The position numbers and the translations under genes were made by a program. From Caenorhabditis remanei (taxonomy: Eukaryota; Nematoda; Chromadorea; Rhabditida; Rhabditidae), in the NCBI RefSeq assembly GCF_010183535.1, contig NC_071333.1, positions 18,536,587 through 18,600,586 on the forward strand: a stretch of DNA of 64,000 nucleotides. Direction: 5' to 3'. The first letter of the stretch is position 1, and each line of letters begins with the position of its first letter. Shown here one piece after another: positions 20,771 through 34,395 of the stretch. The notes beneath the pieces were generated by a model. That model was not told the origin of the DNA. It was given only the letters and a program-made list of their open reading frames with translations, and ran no database searches.

Positions 20771-23700
20771 TTCTGCATGCGTCGCGTGTAGAGGTTCTAA
20801 ATTAGAATGACTAGTCAGTCTCTGGATTTGGTTGGCCGGAGAAAACGTAGAAGGACGACAGGTGCGGTGCACGGGAAGGTGGTCTCCCGTCCTTCGTCCG
20901 AGCAGACGTTGCCTATTAGCTCATGAACACATAATAGAGTGTGTGGAATTAGGAGGTTTTATAGAAAACGAAATGAGGCAGAGGATACCAACAAACCAAT
21001 TAGAACAGTGTCCTAATGCTAGGGCTTAGGGTCAGGATTGGATTTTGTGAAAGAAAAAGAGAGGAAAAAGGTGAATGTGCAAAATAGTAAACAACAATGT
21101 GAATTTGAGTAGGGAAAGGAAAGGACCCTTCTAATATAGGATTAATAGTGGGGTGGGTCAAGGAAAGCAGGAAAACATGGCATGTTTTGAATGAAAAGTT
21201 TGGTCAACTTGAAAAAAAACACTTTTCTATAAGAAGTCTATCTTAGATGAGAAATAGACAGACGAAACGAGAAGAAAAAACCGGAAACAAAAACATCGAC
21301 CTTCTCAACGTCTCAAAGAGGAGGCAGGAGACAAAAAGACAGTGATTTCTTATTCTAACGGGGTTAGGAGTCGTTCTGTATGAATGTTTAAAAGAAAAAA
21401 ACGTAAAAGTGAAAATCAGATACTTCAAGTTCAAAATTATGTTTTAGTCAATTAAAAAACAGTGCAAAACGGTAAAAATCGTCCTTAAAATCAATAAAAA
21501 AGGTTTGCCAGCGAGATGTAAAAAACGATACGATAAAAAACTGTCTCTCCACCAACAAAAACTTGGTACTGGTACTTCCCAGTCACCTTTCTCACCTAAT
21601 TAACTATTTAATTTTCAGAAATATTTCCAGCACACCTATCATTTTTCGAATCCACAATGCTCCCGCCCCATTCCTGGCATTGTCCGCAAACACGCTACGC
21701 GCAGAGTGCACACAATAAATTCAAATCGGACACCCTACCTGGCCTAAGGACTGTTCATCTTTGTTTACCCTTTTCCCGCCACGTTTGCTTTCTGCTCTTC
21801 TCTCCACTATGCTTTTTCGGGTGTTTTCCGGTCAATTATCGATTTTAGAATTATCGCTGCAAGTTTCCATGTGGAATAGTTCAAATTCATTGGGTAATCA
21901 GTAAAAGAGAAAAAAAAAGTGATAAGAAAATTCCTTGGTTTTTGCACTTCGGTGGTTTTTGGCTCAATTCTCGTTGGCTTTTTGACTTTGATAGTTCTAT
22001 TTCTAATTGCTTGTTTTTACCTTATACCACCCATATAAGTATATCGCATGAATAAGAAGTTTATTTCCAGTTTCTCAGTTTCACAAATTCCATCTCACAC
22101 TCACTGAAAGCTAGAAAGTATTTTTTTTTGGAATTTACCAGTTTGACTTTCTGACTCATTTCGAATTTTGTTGTCATTTCTAGAACATTCCTTTTTCAAA
22201 AAAAAACTCGTCTTATTTTTCTTTTCAGTAGTAATTACCCTTCCTAATCTCCTACTTACTATTTCACTATTCTCAAATATATACTAATGTTTGACCACCG
22301 AAAATGTTCCACTCCCATACAAACTATTTCATAAGAGTGAAACTTGCATTTCACTACTTCCGCCATTTAGTTTCTCAACAACGTTCAGTTTTTTTTCTCG
22401 TTGAGAACTAAAAGAAGTTGATCTTCTGAGATTTCGAGAAATTTCTATTTCATAACCCACCTACTTGACTCTTCCTTTATTTCTTTCTTCACATGTGTTG
22501 GTTGATGGGTTGCAATGCATAAAATATGCCGAAATCTTCGTCCACTGACTATCTAGTTTGCCTCCTTCTTTCATACTCCCACCACGATTTTTGCCATCTT
22601 CTGATGAATGAATTACATACAATCCTCCTCCCTCTCTTCAATTTCCGACATCATGTTCGTTTTCGTTCTTCTCATTCTTTGATGATGAACCCCTTTTTTT
22701 CTATCTCTCTTTCTTTTTTCCACTTTTTTTCACTTGAGATGACAACAGCTGTTTCTGCTACAGCATGTGATATATGTAGTGAAATCTATCAAAGCGCAAG
22801 AAGGCCCAATTCTTTCAATTTGCCGCAATCCAATTTTTCATTCTGGCAACCTCAAATTAATGAGTTTTCTCATGGTATCATTTTTTTTTGAGAGGCTGGA
22901 ACCATTTTTTGTGACAGAGGCCAGGGCAAACTCTGACATGTTTTTTTCGTTTGTTTTATGGATAATCGTTAGGTTTTCTGTTCTACAGCCACCAAACATT
23001 CTGCCAGCCAACCCTAACTTTTTTGTGTTTTTCTGCTCTTTCGTCGTAAGAAGATTAGTCGTTTTGTATTTCACACCCCCGAAAGAGTTGCAAGCACGAT
23101 TCTTTCTTTTCATTTTGTTTCAACATTGTAAAGTTGATTGATAGATAGATTATTCAAATAGTCGTATGTATATGGGCATTCGTTGCCGCCCTTGCCGCCC
23201 TCCGCCATGTTCTACTGCAATAGTAGTCGAAAACGAGGAATAGAAGACGCAGAATGGTGATGATCGAGTTGATATCAGTTGGTTGTTCTCTTCCGATTCG
23301 ACAAACTTCTACACTACTTTTACGACTGTACCTTTCGGTTTCTATGTTGGCAGATACGGCACAAATACTGATAAAGTAATACGAATGAATAGAATAGGCT
23401 CTAACTCCACTAAGAAAGTTTGTTCGCTATCTGCACGTTCTATTAGAACTTGTTCTTGCCCAAATTCAACGGTTTTTTGTGTTATTTGTTCAAATTTCAG
23501 GTTTATTTAGGGTAAAGTGCTCCGCTTGTTGTTGTTGTTGTTGTTGTTGTTGTCTTTCTGTTTTTCTTTTTCGAGCGGTCTTTATTGTCGGCAGAGTTGT
23601 TTTTCTGTTGGAATGACATCAGCTGAACAGCTGCTCCTCGGTGTGAACTGACCTCAGGCAGTGATCTGATAATCAGTTGCAAGAAGATACATGTTTCTAG

Positions 23701-23824
23701 CAACTTCCGTTGGTGTAATGTTGGAGAGTCGTTTTCTAGGTTTAAGCAGTGTTGAGACTTGTTTCGAATATGAAACATTCTGCAATTTCTAGTATCTGAG
23801 AGCTTGACCCTCATACAAGACTAA

Positions 23825-24105
23825 TGAGGTTATTCAGGTTATTCAGGTCATGTAAAAATGCATTTTCATACATATATTACCTTACTCACGAACGGTGAAA
23901 AATGTATTTTTCAACACGTTTTTCATCATTTTTCTACATTTTCTCCCCTTTTTTCAGTTTTTCTACATTGCCATATCGAAAAATGCAAAAAAAGGGAAAA
24001 ATGCAGTTAGACCACTGAGATTTGTAAAAATTAATTTCATGACGCTCGTAGTAAGGAAAAAATGGATTTAAATACACTTTTACATTTTTGACCTGAATAG
24101 CCTCA
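23825..24105. repeat. Foldback repeat, family A
   Basis: The left end TGAGGTTATTCAGG...GTCATGTAAAAATG matches the reverse complement of the right end (TGAGGCTATTCAGGTCAAAA). Internally TTACTCACGAACG pairs with CGCTCGTAGTAA, and TTTTTCTACATTG pairs with an AAAAATGCAAAAA half. A related copy lies at 34153-34395 with the same TTTTTCTACAT, GAAAAATGCAAAAA, ACTGAGATTTGTAA and CGCTCGT blocks. Confidence 0.7.
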
Positions 24106-25439
24106 TAATTCTGAACCTATATCACAGTTTTCTCCCTTCAAACGTGCTAACTATGCTTATGCTCACGCCCAACATTTGATTATAATTATTTACACAATTC
24201 CTGTCAAAATCCTTCCCCTCTCGCTTGCTCCATTACGTGCACTTTTTTGTCACCTCCCGGTTGGCGTTGTTCCAGTCTTTTACCTGGCTTCCCACCTGTT
24301 ACTCTCTCTCTTTCTCTCTTTTTCTATCTCCCCCGCCATCCCGTTCGCTTAATTCCTTGTTATGTACCGTACAACATTATAGTCAATCGGTTGACGACGG
24401 CGACGGCGTTCGTTTAACGTACTAGACATTGAGTATTAGTACCAGCAGCTACTTTATGCTATTCTATTCTTTCCTCTCCTTTCTCCCGCTTGTCTCTGAA
24501 GCATTCTCAATCCGGTTTTTTGAGTGAGTAAAAGAGTCATAGAGAGAAAAAGACAAGCGATCTTTTACATTAAACGTTCTTCGTGTTTTTTGTTCTTAAC
24601 TCCTCCTCCTCCTCCTCATTTCTGCTTCAATGTTCTCTAGAAACTCTGACATCTTTCGTCTCAACCGAACTGCTGCATTGCGGGAATCAAAAGTCATGCC
24701 TTTCAAAAAGTTCATTTTATTTCGGAACACAAATTCGGGATATAATTGTGGAAGAGAGGAGGAGGAGAGTAAATGAACCAGAACATTCGAGAAATGTATT
24801 GAAGCGAAAAACACCCGGATGACCTTTTCGCCTGTTCGCTTTTGCGGAAACGAGAATTTATATGCATGCTACTAGCTATCAAACTGTAGCTTCCGAGCTT
24901 TTACGGAATTTTGTGCTTTTCAGTGGGGAAACTAAAGATAGTAGGTAATAAGGAACGAGGTAACAAGATTAATTACAATTAGTAGTTGTTTTTTTGGTTT
25001 TTTTTTGGGAAAGTTTGGCAAACATGCCATCAGATTGATTCTAAAGAACAAAACATTGATAGGATAGTGGGGCAGAGGTTAGGTCGGTATTGTATAGTTT
25101 GACTCAATACTTGTTACTCATTTTTTGATATTAATGGTTGTTTCTTGTTTCCCACTGTTTATGAATTCTAGAATATTTCAAAACATGCCTGTGAGTCATA
25201 TTTGTTTTTTTGTAACTATTGACTCTTTCAGAGTTCTGGAAGACTCATTTTTTGTCGTGTTGCCTCAATTTTTCTTCATCAACTCAAAAAATATCTCATT
25301 TTGAAATGGGGTAGCTTCTCAAACTACAGTTTTTGATTAAAGTCTTTTAAACCAAGTTTTGACGATAGGATAAGTATTTTCTTACTCACTGGGAAATGAT
25401 CTCGAGTCGCGAAGGAGTTTTGGGTCGAGACGTACATCG

Positions 25440-25640
25440 CTAGAAAGAAACTTCTGCGTTGATTTCAAATATGTATTCCAGTCTTGCAGAACGACTTTGT
25501 GAAATAAGTTAATCAGGTTTTTGTGAGATCTCACAATCAGTTCTAGAATTGGAAACTTTGAAGTCACGTAAATCGTCCAAAAAAGATTCAGCGGAATTGA
25601 AATATACCAAAGTATGTTTCAAGCGATGAGGAGAGTTTTC
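25440..25640. repeat. Dispersed repeat, family B, copy 1
   Basis: Shares ordered blocks with 51266-51455: TGATTTC, TGTATTCCA, TGCAGAACGA, TCAGGTTTTTGTGAGATCTCA, TGGAAACT, GAAGTCACG, AAATCGTCCAAA and ATGTTTCAA. A third, shorter copy is in a gck-4 intron (31418-31485). No terminal repeats are evident. Confidence 0.7.
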
Positions 25641-27250
25641 AGTCATTTTTTGGAAAAATTGTTTTTGAAAGTTTTTTGTTAGTCGTTCAATTTCAACCGT
25701 GTTGAATACAAAATACTTAATTTATTCAACTTTTCTAAGAATACCCTAAGATTCGCAAATTGAACAGAATCATAGTATTCGAGAATCCGTCACTTTGAAA
25801 TTTTTATTCTGCATAACCTAACTCATAGTCCATGCTATCCATCCGGACCTACCTATCTCATACGGTCAATCGACCGCCAGTATTCCTCCGTTTTCCTCAT
25901 TCTTGCACACCATCTTCTCCACCTCCTCCCCCCCCCCACATATTACCTACTACCTATCCGGCCGGGCCCACCGCGCACAGTCCCTCTTTTCTCGTCATGT
26001 CTGCGTCTCTCGAAATCCACCAATCCTCGCCTCTCATCCTCGCTCACTGTCACAGTTGGGTTAGCAACACCAGTCAGTTTCGGTTCGACTTTGGCGGCGG
26101 GAGGGCGACTGTCTTCTTCTCCCGTATAGTTTGCTTGCATTTCCCTCTTTCTCTAATTTTCTCTTGTTCTTTTTGGTAGTTTCTGTCCTTTCTACCTTTT
26201 CGATCTACTCATTCCCGACTCTCCTCTCCCGCGCTCGTCTTTTATGGAAAGGAAAGGTTGGAAGTATATACAAAAGGGTGTCCAGAGTCTCTCTCTCACT
26301 ATCTCATTTTCTTTTTTCTCAATACCACCCTCTTGTGTGTGCGCGTACAGACGGGCCGGGCCGTAGGGGGCCACTTGTTGAAAATGCTGTTTTTGTCGGA
26401 CGGAAAAAGAAGGACACAATTGTTAGAGAGAGAGAGAGAGAGAGAGCGGGAGTGTGTATGAACAAAAACGAAAAATGTGAAGAGCGCGATTATCAAATAT
26501 TGATTGATTAGGGATGAAATTAATTTCTGGATCATGTTTCCCAGGTTTCCCAACTTTTCCTCACCTTAAAACTGCGCAGTTCTTGTTTTGCTTCCCAGAC
26601 AGATCCACAGTTCAAATATTTGCATTATTATTCTTTTCGAACACAGGCACACAGCCAGACACATACGTACATGAAAAAAATAGTCCTGTCCCAACATCCT
26701 GAAAAGTCTTATCTGGAAATGTGATCTCCCTCTTCAGAATTCACAAAAAAACCTTTCCCCACTTGAATGTCTCTTTTCATCCAAAATTTTCATTTTTTTT
26801 GCGCTGGGACCTTTTTTTCTTTTTTGCAACCAAAAACCCGTTCTATTATGCATAACCTTTCATTCCATTTGATTTTAAGAGTGCAATAGTAAAAGTGCAC
26901 TGTTTTACAATGTAAATGGTGCCCATAAATGAAAATGAGAGTTAAATCTGAGAGAGTGCGGGAACGACTGTTCTGCAGAGTATTCATTCCATACCACCAT
27001 GCGAAACCACCCTGTGAAATTTATCATTACACATTTTTTAACACTGAATCATGTTTCCCCGCCCACCCAGTATTCCTCCTCCTCTCGCATATGCATTCCT
27101 CCTTTTTTCTCACATTCGAGTGTAGCTATTTTGTTCATTTTTACATTTTTGTGTGTACAAACCGTCATGTGTTCTTTTCCCTCCGTTTTCGCCCTTCTCC
27201 GTCAACATTGATAATCACAACATTTTCACTTTTTTTCCAGAAGTCGTGTG

Positions 27251-27259
27251 TATAAAAGG
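27251..27259 (+). promoter_or_regulatory. Possible TATA box of gck-4
   Basis: TATAAAAGG lies 48 bases before the gck-4 start codon and after a TTTTCCAG acceptor-like site. Because the spacing to the ATG is short, it could be a core promoter element or just part of the 5' leader. A trans-splice acceptor in the TTTTTTTCCAG just upstream is the alternative. Confidence 0.4.
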
Positions 27260-27306
27260 AGGTGTGACAGCTTCCGCGCCGTCGCTTGGCCTTCTTTTTT
27301 GCCACT

Positions 27307-30300
27307 ATGGCGTTCTTAAACAAGGTTAAGAATTTGTTTCGTGCGAATACGACGGAGGCGAAACTGCCGAGTTACATACAGGTTTGGTTAAAATGTATGT
27401 AACCTACAAAAAAAGTATTTTTCAGAACAATGTGAACCCAAGAGACCACTGGAACATTATTGGAGAGCTCGGCGATGGAGCATTCGGGAAAGTCGAAAAG
27501 GCAGTATCAAGAACGGATCCAAAATTGTTTGCTGCATCGAAGTCTATTGAAATCCAAGAGGGAGAAGAGTTGGAGGACTTGCTGGTCGAAGTGGAGATCC
27601 TCACGGAATGCAAAGGGCACCCAGTTATGTTGGGCTTGTACTCAACATACTTTTTTGAGAACAAATTGACGGTAATACCCTTTTTTCTTTACTTTTTATC
27701 ATAAATTATTTTCCAGTTGCTCTTGGAATTCTGTGGAGGAGGTGCCGTCGACAACATCATCGTGGAGTTGGGTCATGCACTGAAAGAAGATCAAATCCGA
27801 TACATTGCTTACTACGTCTGCGATGCGTTGAAATGGCTTCACTCCCAAAATGTGATCCATAGAGATTTGAAAGCCGGGAACATCCTCCTGACCAACGATG
27901 GTCAAGTACGACTCGCGGATTTCGGAGTCTCTGCAAAGTTGAAGAGCGACAGAGAGAAGAGAGATACTCTGATCGGTACACCGTACTGGTGAGTCATACT
28001 TGAATATATTTATAGATTTATGCCAGCATAGTACATGTGACCGCATAGAAGGAGCATAAAAGAAAAAAAACAACAAAAAAACCCCATTTTCAGGATGGCA
28101 CCAGAAGTGATGGCCTGTGAGACGTTCAAAGATCAACCATACGACTGTATCTCTGATATCTGGTCATTTGGGATAACTCTAATCGAAATGGCTCAAGGCG
28201 AACCACCGCATTCGGATGTCTCCGTTATGAGAGTCTACATCAAAGTGCTGAAATCAGATCCCCCAACTTTGCTCCAACCATCACACTGGACCAGAACGTT
28301 CAACGATATCTTAGCAAGGTGTCTGGTGAAAGACCCTAGGAACAGACCATCCGCAGCGACGATTTTCGAGCATCCATGGTTCAACAATGCTCCGAGCAAA
28401 AAGAAAATGATCCTCGACCTCCTTGCCGAGATGAACGCAGAAGTCCAAGAAGAAGTCGTTATCGATGGTGATGAGGAATCCGTGGCGGGATCCGACGAGA
28501 TATCACAACGACGTGGTGGAGACAGTTGGAGTTCCGCATCGGACAGCCCTCGACCAGCGACCACAGAAGGTTTCAAGGTTCCAATGTTGCCACCAAGTAT
28601 CGAGACTCCTCCGCCAGACACACCTCACAAGAAGAGAGCCGCTCCACCGCCACCACAAGAGGCGGTGGCTCATCAGTCGCCAGTGTTGAATGGAAAAGCG
28701 GATAGTTCTAGTTATACAGAGGTGAGAATGCAATTAGTTTCTTTTTAGCTGAGGAAACGTGGGGAAGGTCATGAAAATAGTGAGTCACAATAGCGGATGA
28801 GTCAATGTTACAGTAAATTACATAAATTAGGAAACCTGACCTTCTTCAGTCTATAAAGTTCAAAAAATTACTAAACAAATCAAGTTGTTTCAGTTCTCCT
28901 TCTCCAACAGCAACACGTTTTCCGAAGGGACCGCTGAGTTCTCCACACCATCCTCCAACAAGAGCAGTGTACATCTCTCCACCCCCGCTGTCCTTAGTCT
29001 CAACACCTCTGGAAGCCCATCATCTGCCAACGAGTTTGTTAGCCCACGTCGTGAAGCTCTGAGTATTCTGGATGAGCTGACGACAACATTGGATGACGAA
29101 CAGAGCTCGAACTACTTCAACTCGCCACGATCAACTGGTTCAGCAACTGGTCCCGCACGCGAATCACCACGTCAATCACCAAGGAATTCACCAAGAAATT
29201 CCCCACAAAAAGAGCAAAAAGAGGATCAATCAGGCGGACATTCAATTCGAGACACAATTCTAGCAAATCGCCAAAGAAAGTCGCTGAGCCCACAGTTGAG
29301 ACGTAAGTTTTTTGAATCATTTCAATGATAAGGAAAAGACAATTAATCTAATGAAGATATTTTCAGAACTATCACCATCTGAATCCGGATCTTCTTCATT
29401 TGACGAGAACGTGAACCTGTCATTCCATAAACTTGAGCCTGCTGAGCACGCTGGATACATTGTAGCTCAACAGAATATGGAAAGAGCGACGGCGAAGCTT
29501 CAAGAACGAGCCGCAGCTAACCTTCGAGCCGCAGCAAGCCTTCAAGCAAAAATTGAAGAGCGACAGGCGGAGGAAGCGAAAGTGAAGCAACGACAAGTTA
29601 GCACGGACTCGTCGGAAAAGAGAATCAGTCGATCTTCCTCGCCAAGTTATTCCGCTGGACAACCAGAAACAGTGTTCAAAAAGCAGTCACAAGAAATGTC
29701 GACAAGCTTCACTGCTCGTGACACACCATTTGGAAAATCTGAATTAACAGTTTCTGCTACATCGTCTCCTGCCAAGATCCGACCATCCCCACAACGAGCT
29801 TCCTCGAATCACTCGGTCAGAACAAGCAACTCGTCTAACTCGATCCCTCATCACTCGGCATCCTCTTCCACTGACTTCGCTGCTACACCAATTCCAGCGA
29901 ATCCCGAGTATTTCGATGTGCCGAAGCGTTCTGGAAACCAGAAAGACAAGACGCCACCACCGGAGCCACCAGTTGACTATGAAGGAAGTGCCAAAGAGAA
30001 TGCGGCTCCAGTTGCTGCTGCTACTGCTGCGAAAACGTTACAACCTGCGGAGCCGACTTCATCTACCTCCAACGCTGCGCAGAAGACAAATTCCAAACCA
30101 CTTGGAGGTAGAAGGGACGGAAATCGGCAGACGATCACAAAGAAAACCAGAACTTATATGATTGATGGTGTGCAGGTGACGTCAACAACGGTTCACGTGT
30201 TGGGAGTGAAGGATGACAAAGTTCAGAGGTAACATATCGGCTGAATCATGCGAAATTTATACTCATTCCTTTGAAAGTTTCAGAAAACAACAACTCCACG

Positions 30301-32227
30301 ACCTCCGACGTCTTCAGCGAGACGAGGCCCGGCAGAAGCAAGAACTTCAGTCCGAAGGTATCAAGCTTGTCGACGAGCAAGCCAGAAAGTTTACATCGGA
30401 ACAAACCAACTTGACACGAACTTCCGAACTCGAAATGGACGCTATGGAACGACGACAACGCAAGGAGATTGAAGACACTGAAGGTTCGCAGGAACAGGAG
30501 CTGAGAAATGCACAGAAACGTTTGAGAGTTGAACAGGAGAAGGATATGCGGGCGTTCAAAGAGCGGTTGAAGCAAGAGATGAAGATTTTCAAGCAAGAAC
30601 TGACGATGTTATCCAAAGTTCAACGAAAAGATGCATTGAAACAGAGAAAAGATCAGATTGAGATCGAACATCAACTCAAGGAGAAGGACTTTCTCATGCA
30701 ACTCCAGCAGAATGCGGAAGCGATGCTCCAACGGATGGCTGAAAAGCACAAAGAGAGAATGGCCTCGATTGAAAAGCAGTTCCTGATGCAGAAACACAAT
30801 TTGCTTCGTGCTAAGGAAAACAACATTTGGGAGTTGGAAGACAAGCAAATGAGGGAGAAGTAAGTATACTTTCGGCGCTCACGTATTCATTTTTTTAAAT
30901 TTCAGATTTGTACTTCATCGCAAACTATTCAAAGATGAATACTATCTTCTCCGAACTCAAATGCTTGCTCGCCACCAACGTGAGATGGCTCAAATTGAGA
31001 AAAATCACCAGGAAGAGGAGGAGGAACTCATCCGAGCTCTTACCCTCGACCGCAAAAAACTCCCAAAGATGTTGCGTGCAGAGACCAAGACTCGAAGTGT
31101 CATGTTCAAGGAAAGCCTTCGAATCAGTTCTACAGTAAGTTTAAATTGGAATCGAACTATGAGGCTCTATCGAAATAGTTGAAATCGTTACAGAACATGT
31201 CGAATTCTGAAATGCAAGAACGTATTCGGAGGTTCGATGAGCAGGAGTCGTTGCGTATGAGAGCTGCGTTGGAGGATCATGATATGAAGTCGCAAAAGAA
31301 GTTGCAGGCGTTGAAGGATCGTCATCATGCAGCGGTGAGTGAAGAAACTGGATATGTATTAACTAGTGAAGAATCGCGCGTTGAGTTGGAGTTATAGGTT
31401 AAAATATAAATCACAAGAACGAAAATTTTGCGTTGATTTCAAATCTGTATTTTGTTTTTGCAGAACGATCTCATGAGAAAAATTTTCTGCGTTTTTGTGG
31501 TTTCTCAGTGGAAAAATTGGGCATTGTCAAGACTCGCAAAATTAACGTTTTTTTTATTTTTAATTGTTTTTTGTGTTGTACGTATGATTACCGAGACAAA
31601 AATGATTTTGGCGAAGTTTGATTTCAGAATTTATCTTAAATTATCAAAAATGACGCATCTACAAAAATTTAAAAAAAAGTTAATTTTGACAGTCTTGAAA
31701 ATTCCCACTTTTGCACTGAAAAGCCACAAAAACGCGAACAACTTTTTTCACGACACCGTCCGGCAAAAACAAAACAGAGAGAAAAAAAACAGCGCAAAAT
31801 TTCGTTCTAGTGATGAATGTCTCGACCTGGAACTCCAGTTCAACCCCGAATCCTTCTCTGGTTAGATCTGGAATTCAACAAAAACTTTAAATCCTCTTCT
31901 CCATTTAAAAAAAGACTGATCACTTTTTCCAGGTTGTCGAGCTTGATGAGATGCAAAACGAGAAGCGCAAGCAACTTTTGGAGAAAGAGCGTAACACGAT
32001 GAAGGAGCACGAAGCCAAGTACCATGAGATGCGTGAGCTGTGGCAAGAAAACCTCATTGCTAGAAAGACGGTAGGCACTCCTCAGTGACTTAAACTAAAA
32101 CAATCATATCAACCTTTAGGTACTCGAAGAAAAGTTCGAGGACGAACTATCGAAACAAGAAGTGTTCTACGGAATGTCCTACACGCCGTCACAGGCATCC
32201 ACTCTCTCCGGTCGACACATGCCCTAG
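27307..32227 (+). CDS. gck-4: Germinal-centre kinase of the SLK/LOK (STK10) type, 1227 residues
   Basis: Eleven exons: 27307-27381, 27426-27671, 27717-27988, 28094-28721, 28894-29302, 29367-30228, 30284-30859, 30906-31134, 31194-31334, 31933-32070 and 32120-32227, all in phase. The N-terminal Ste20-type Ser/Thr kinase has a Gly loop at 41-46 (GDGAFG), Lys64, the catalytic HRDLKAGN at 154-161, DFG at 174 and GTPYWMAPE at 193-201. All are intact, so it should be active. A long Ser/Pro-rich linker follows, then an extended coiled coil ([16 protein letters not shown] onward). The C-terminal polo-kinase-kinase (PKK) domain ends [14 protein letters not shown]...[14 protein letters not shown]...[12 protein letters not shown], as in human LOK and SLK. 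SLK/LOK kinases phosphorylate ERM proteins at the cell cortex (known for the family). I assign gck-4 from the LOK-type C-terminus and the neighbouring adm-2, recalled to be adjacent in C. elegans. Confidence 0.92.
31418..31485. repeat. Dispersed repeat, family B, short copy in gck-4 intron 9
   Basis: GAACGAAAATTTTGCGTTGATTTC, TCTGTATT and TTGCAGAACGA match the start of the copies at 25440 and 51266. The rest of the 598-base intron is AT-rich with no clear match. This intron is unusually long for the gene. Confidence 0.55.
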
Positions 32228-33312
32228 ACGTGCATTTCTCTGAATCATTCCTGCAATAGCTTGCTCTTTCCGAATTCCATTCCTTTTCATCTCAACCCGT
32301 GCCCCACAATTTTTTCAACACACCTGCCTTCAAAGTTCAGCTCCCTGTGATTGAATTTCACTATACACAGTACCGTCATTTTTTCAATATCCATGCCTCC
32401 ATTCTTAAATTTGTCGGCCCAAAAATGGGTTGAATCGCTAGTTAATGTGTTTTTTCTCTAGATGGGTCATTGAATCATGTGTCTTATATTCTATTCCCTG
32501 TCACCACCTCAAAACATTTCTCTTATCCTACGGTTCATCGCAAGATTCACCTTGGTGTGCCTCTTGTTTGATTCATTACAATCGTTACACCCTTGTTACC
32601 CAACCCCTCTCCAAAATGCTAGTAATCGCAATTTTTGGATCTCTTACTATCGTTTTATTTCCTTTTTTCCTTGTCTAGTTTTATAATATATAAGTCGGAT
32701 AGTTTTTAAAGGCATGACAACCTTAATAAGCTTATCCATTTTCTCATATGTCAACTAATAATTAGCAAGATCTTCCCCACTAGATACTGTTATGTTTTCC
32801 ATTTCCCCTTTCTCATCTCCTTTCTTGTTAAAACTTCCGTGGCCTTCAGTCAACCCCTTCTCTACATACCATGTTCATTCTAATTTATGGAATTTTCCTC
32901 TCCTAAATTAGGAAAAAACATCTCCCCCACTCAGCACAGGTTTGTGCAAATCCAATACGTATCAACAATTGTTTTCCCAGCTGTTTTTTGATCGTCCCTT
33001 CCATTCATAAAACATTTTGAAGTCTTTTTCAAGTTTTTCGCGGTACTGCATAAAATTAGATTTATTTAAATCCATTAACCTTCAGTATAAATGAGGCTAA
33101 TGATGTAACCAACGGGAAGTGAATGAGTCATTGGTCAAGAAAAATAAGCAACGTCTAGATCTCATCAAGTTTCATTCCTATAGAGGCATGAGTAATCAAA
33201 AACTATATAACACTATACAAAGCACTGTCTTCGTATGTTTCCACTATTCATAAAATTATTCTGTTCCGTTTTTTTTCTAATTTTCACACTTTTACGCAGT
33301 CTTTCAAAATAT

Positions 33313-33545
33313 CAGCCCGGCCCGGCTCGGTCCCGGAGTAAAAAAATGTTCTCTATTAAATAATTTTTTAAAAATTTTTTTAGAATCAGTCAAAAATTCT
33401 ATGTACGATTAAATTTTCCTCGATATTTAGAAACATAGTCGTAAATTTGGCTTTTTTAACAAAAAATTCAAAAAATTTCAAACTTTTTGTACTGTGACTT
33501 GGGCCGAGCCGGTGAAAATCCTCAAATCAGCCCGACCTGTTGCAA
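33313..33545. repeat. GC-rich-ended dispersed element, copy 3
   Basis: Ends contain AGCCCGGCCCGGCTCGG and GGGCCGAGCC...CAGCCCGACCTGTTGCA. The AT core with AGTCAAAAATTCTATGTACG and AACATAGTCGTAAATTTGGC matches the element in adm-2 at 37143-37372 block for block. Confidence 0.65.
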
Positions 33546-34152
33546 TTCTGCTTTTAGCCTTGACATGCAGTCAAAAGTCGTTCCGTTTTTCGTCTGAAAC
33601 GGAAAGAAAACTCTCCTCCGCACTTCGAATTTCAGTTTACACAAAACTCACACATGACACATTGCACATCGACACAAAATACTGATAAAAGCAGCCGGAA
33701 ACCTGTCAAAGATGAGTCAGTACCAATATTTTGAGTGTATTGGAATAGGAATTCTCAACTTTTATTGCCAATAACAGTTTTTATATAAGCGTTTCCTTTT
33801 TGGAAAAGTGACACAACAATATTTCTGAATATTCGTTCTTAGTCCACCAAAAATTTTAGCTTTGAAGTATAAGTGGCAAGTGCCCTTCTTTCAATAAATA
33901 AATTCAAATAAAAAAACCCTAAGCCTATTTTCCTCCTTCTACTGACTCATCTTTTTTTCACACAGGTAACAATGGCAGAGTGGTGAAAAAAACATCACAT
34001 GGTGGTGTCAAAAGACCGGATTTCGTTTGCCCTAACCATGCGGGTTTTTTCCTTTGTGACTCTGCCGACTTTGACCATTCTCTGTGAAAGTGCAAGCGCC
34101 CATTGTGACCGAACTCACATCAGGCCAGAATATTTTTTTTCTTTTGGTTTTT

Positions 34153-34395
34153 GGTGGTAATAGGGTAATTTAGGTCATTTTTATCTAATTCACAAGCGGT
34201 GGAAAAGAAACATGTATTTTTTAACATACTCTTCCCTCATTTTCCTACAATCTTCCCCCTTTTTACAGTTTTTCTACATAAGCATGTAGAAAAATGCAAA
34301 AATTATGTTAGCCCAAGGTCAAACTGAGATTTGTAATCAATAGTTTTTCAACGCTCGTGAATAAGGGAGATATCTGTTAAATTACATTTTTACAG
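34153..34395. repeat. Foldback repeat, family A, second copy
   Basis: Contains the ordered blocks AGGTCATTTTT, CATACTCTTCCCTCATTTTCCTACA, TTTTTCTACATAAGC, GAAAAATGCAAAAA, AACTGAGATTTGTAA and CGCTCGTGAATAAG, as in 23825-24105. The ends are more decayed. Confidence 0.6.

Larger units (their letters stand above)
20771..27306. other. Long gene-poor region upstream of gck-4
   Basis: About 6.5 kb without a supportable exon chain. It contains a (TTG)n microsatellite at 23526-23552, a TCC run near 24600, a foldback repeat at 23825-24105, a dispersed repeat at 25440-25640, a C-run at 25930, a (GA)n microsatellite near 26424-26448, and pyrimidine-rich stretches throughout. The last kilobase should contain the gck-4 promoter. 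Confidence 0.6.

Noticed and set aside
25832..26179. Pro/Ser-rich frame with a C run
   Set aside because: Low-complexity sequence with no splice pattern and a homopolymer that would be unstable in coding DNA.
26424..26448. (GA)n run considered as a regulatory GAGA site
   Set aside because: It is a plain microsatellite with no other promoter feature beside it.
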